Shown here piece after piece: positions 19,901 to 22,148 of a stretch of 22,148 bases of DNA. The first letter of the stretch is position 1; every line of letters starts with the position of its first letter. Location of the stretch: NCBI GenBank assembly GCA_036897095.1, contig JAYMSP010002869.1:1-22148 (forward strand). Direction: 5' to 3'. The DNA is from Plantago elongata (Eukaryota; Streptophyta; Magnoliopsida; Lamiales; Plantaginaceae). The position numbers and the translations under genes are program-made. Below the pieces are notes generated by a model that searched no databases, was not told the origin of the DNA, and was given only the letters and a program-made list of their open reading frames with translations.

Positions 19901-22056
19901 CTTTGAGAATGTGAAAATAACTCCGTACATATATAAAAAGATAAACACACAGCCACATACTCCCTATGCGCCAAAACAGTTGTAACCAGGACTATACCTT
20001 CACTGCAAGTTCCCCAATAGCCCAACATGCATTATTCGCAACAGACAGAGTCTCTTTCAGCTTTGGGGTACTCTGACAAAAGCATGTAACTCAGGTTATT
20101 ATGGATGGAATCACACAGATGTTTCCACCGTTTCAGAGTGATAACTTACTAATTGCTTGGCAGCGACATCGAGATATTCAGGTAACCGAGGATGCAAATG
20201 AACTGGACACACCTGATCAAATAATAAGAGAACCATTAAAAAATTGATTGTGCCCAACATATAAAGTGCCCACAGGAAGAAATCTTGTGGTCCCCATAAG
20301 GATAATCAGATCTCTCAATATTGGATTTTACTGAGCTGATGGGCACTCAAGCCCAAATAAAGACATCAACTTACTCTAGCCAGGTCACCAAGCAGCGCAA
20401 AAGCACTTTGCCTCACATCATAGGCATCATCCATACAACATTGAAGCAACAGGTCCCTTAAAGGACTCTGGGACACCTGAACAAAAATAGAAAAGGAGAA
20501 GGATATTTAGAAACTTTTTTACATTAAAATATTTTAGTGATAAATAAGCATGGACATTAGAATAGACATTCAGGCTACTTAATGTTATTCTCAACAAACA
20601 AATGATAACTAGGATGTCTGGCACAGTTACGGAATCAAAGAGGAACTGAGCAACCATCAACAACAAAGTAATTCAACATCTATTTTAACTATTAAGTTCT
20701 ACTGTTCGCAAAAGCATAGGACTCAAACATCATTTGACAACAACAACAACAACAACATTGCAGGTCTTCGTAGTAATTCGTAAGGAGAATGATTAACCCC
20801 CTCCCACCCCAACCACCAAAAAAAGAGTATATGCCATGCCCCAACTTGTTCTCCTCAAGTAAGTTAGATCGCATTGGAATAACTAATAGGCAACAGCCAA
20901 GACCCCTCTCATGCAAACAAAGCAAATATGACAACTAGTAGAAATGCACAGTGGAATGTAAGTACCAAACTCTCAATCCCAGGACCAAGGCCTTCGGATA
21001 GTCCTGAAAGCAGATCCAAAGAGCAGACGATGAACTCTTTATCATATTGTGCACCAGCTGAAGCAGGATCAACCTAACAATATATCATTAGTCAATCAGC
21101 AAAGCTATTCAGGGAAGGGGAAACAAAAAGGAACAGAAAAGGAGGGGGAGAACAAAACTGAACCCCGGGCACACAAATAATCAAATAAATATGGTTTTAT
21201 TTCTAAACTTCTAAGATGAGGTGGCAAAAGAGATTAAAGTGATGTCAAACAAAAAAGAATGTGTAAAGATCAAAATCCAAGAACCCAATGGAAGGTTTCG
21301 AGTGAATAGAATAATAAATATAGAAAGACACGATTTTGTTATGGTATATGCTACAAATGGTCAAAAGTGACATCAAAATAACAATTACACAAAGCTAAAC
21401 CAGTGATATCATGTGATTCAGACCTTTGCCATTTGTTGAGTCTGGATGATGTTCATGCACCTCAGAAACACTGGCTGAGCAAACTGTGCAAATCCAGTAC
21501 CCAGCGCCTGGAAAGAAAACCTTTTGTATTCAGTTTCTAAGTTCCACATATTCATACAACAGAATTCATTTTCTCAAAATGGCGGCTGGATTATAGTAGC
21601 AGAAAGAACACATATGATGTTGGTACTTAGGAGATCTTGGCATTGAAGACCAAAAAGATACACCTCAGAATTTTTTCTGTTGTGATAGAGTGTTGCTTTC
21701 ATTTAAACATAAAAAAACAAAGAGAAAGGCCAGTGTTCATATACATGTACAGATTTAGCAAAGGACACTATCAAGAGATATATAGTTTCTTACTTACAAC
21801 CAAACATAAGCTTCAAGCCAGTAGCTTGCCTATTTAATTTTGATTTATTATTGGAATTTACTTTGACAAAAACAAATAGTATATTTTCATGACAAATCAG
21901 AAACTGTAATCCAGGACAGAACTCTGACTTTATTGATCGGAATACCTGAGCTATGGATGTAAAGCATTCCAACAGTGGGAAAAGATCTTTTTCGGAGTTT
22001 GAAAGTTGCTGCCACTTTGCAATCAATGGGGGCATCAAGATATCGAGATACTTGGG
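16933..22056 (-). CDS. TRN1: Transportin-1 / importin beta-2 (karyopherin), C-terminal part, 12 exons, 5' part beyond window
   Basis: Exons in transcript order: 22056-21946, 21507-21424, 21073-20966, 20476-20375, 20212-20150, 20072-19998, 19526-19455, 18619-18495, 18095-18044, 17960-17892, 17451-17392 and 17016-16933. All joins are GT-AG and in frame, giving 334 residues and a TAG stop; plant transportins are about 890 residues, so roughly the last 37% is present. Recognisable strings are [96 protein letters not shown] and the terminal [14 protein letters not shown]. These are the C-terminal HEAT repeats that bind PY-NLS cargo. From memory, the Trp in [10 protein letters not shown] corresponds to the cargo-contacting Trp730 of human Kap-beta2. 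The protein imports RNA-binding and other cargo through the nuclear pore and releases it on RanGTP binding. Several introns carry repeat sequence. The part seen looks functional. Confidence 0.95.
17531..17875. mobile_element. Inverted-repeat (foldback/MITE-like) element in a transportin intron, about 345 bp
   Basis: The element lies in the intron between exons 17960-17892 and 17451-17392. The first roughly 95 bases and the last roughly 85 bases are imperfect inverted copies: ATTAATTCCATCCACCCCCC at the left faces TGAATTACAAACACACCCCC in the reverse complement of the right. The inner arm TAAGCATGAACAATTAC... (ending 17624) matches TAAGTATGAACGATTAC... (from 17791, reverse complement) at 26 of 31 positions. 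The 170-base middle is AT-rich and non-coding. No clear target duplication was found. C-rich arm tips of this kind are common in plant non-autonomous DNA elements, but the family is not identified. Confidence 0.7.
18687..18973. repeat. Degenerate direct repeats in a transportin intron
   Basis: TACAATCCATTCAAAGACAA followed by ATCATGCATGTCAG (18687-18720) recurs at 18866-18899 with 2 differences in 34. Directly after the second copy, CAGAGCCCTTCCACTGTAGA (18897-18921) recurs as CAGAGCTCTTTCACTGTAGA (18949-18973) at a period of about 52. The intron appears to have grown by stepwise local duplication. Confidence 0.8.
20738..20757. repeat. (CAA)n microsatellite in a transportin intron
   Basis: Six to seven uninterrupted CAA units lie in the intron between exons 20965 and 20477. 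It is a simple repeat, likely length-variable. Confidence 0.9.
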
Positions 22057-22148
22057 CTGCAATTTACATGGAATGGAATCAGCTCTACGAGTATCAATCT
22101 AGAGCTGAATGCGACTAACAAAAGCATCCCGCTTTTTTTTTTTTTTTT
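22057..22148 (-). other. Partial transportin intron ending in a T homopolymer at the window edge
   Basis: Upstream of the acceptor at 22057-22058 the minus strand is intronic, with no further exon before the edge. The last 16 bases are all T. The next upstream exon must lie outside the window. Confidence 0.7.

Noticed and set aside
19959-19990. TACTCCCTATGCGCC as a further Stowaway end
   Set aside because: No inverted partner end with a TA flank was found within about 300 bases on either side, and conserved exon sequence starts at 19998.
1-22148. Retroviral, LTR-retroelement or other capsid-bearing elements, CRISPR arrays and bacterial-type operons
   Set aside because: No long terminal direct repeats, primer-binding site with polypurine tract, reverse transcriptase or capsid-like reading, spaced-repeat array or operon structure was seen.

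Overview
Organism and setting. The window is nuclear DNA of a flowering plant. It is AT-rich, its genes are split by GT-AG introns of about 80-970 bp, the three recognisable proteins match plant families from end to end, and short non-autonomous DNA transposons lie between and within the genes. The gene content fits a eudicot. The protein wording feels asterid-like, perhaps Lamiales, but that is an impression and not a demonstrated placement. Layout. Positions 1-3490 are intergenic and hold three well-supported Stowaway-like MITEs of about 250 bp, a fourth doubtful one, and short direct repeats. Positions 3576-7778 (+) hold a complete eight-exon gene for a membrane-bound O-acyltransferase of the plant LPLAT1/LPCAT type (464 codons by my splice reconstruction). 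Positions 7779-13040 are a long gene-poor stretch with two related tRNA-derived SINE-like fragments and, at its right end, a 0.65 kb element with long terminal inverted repeats. Positions 13353-14507 (+) hold a complete four-exon BAG-family Hsp70 co-chaperone with a ubiquitin-like domain (287 codons). Positions 14508-16260 are downstream and intergenic sequence. From about 16933 to the right edge (-) runs the 3' part of a transportin-1 (importin beta-2) gene: twelve exons encoding the last 334 residues, with the rest of the gene beyond the window. How the genes relate. They are three independent housekeeping genes: Lands-cycle phospholipid remodelling at the ER, Hsp70 nucleotide exchange or targeting, and nuclear import of PY-NLS cargo. 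The BAG gene and transportin are convergent. I see no operon, cluster or pathway link. Novelty. I found no undescribed system. The observations most worth checking are the inverted-repeat element directly upstream of the BAG promoter, the MITE-dense LPLAT1 upstream region, the long-armed inverted-repeat element in a transportin intron, and a perfect splice donor inside the last BAG coding exon. No retroviral, LTR-retroelement or other capsid-bearing element was recognised.
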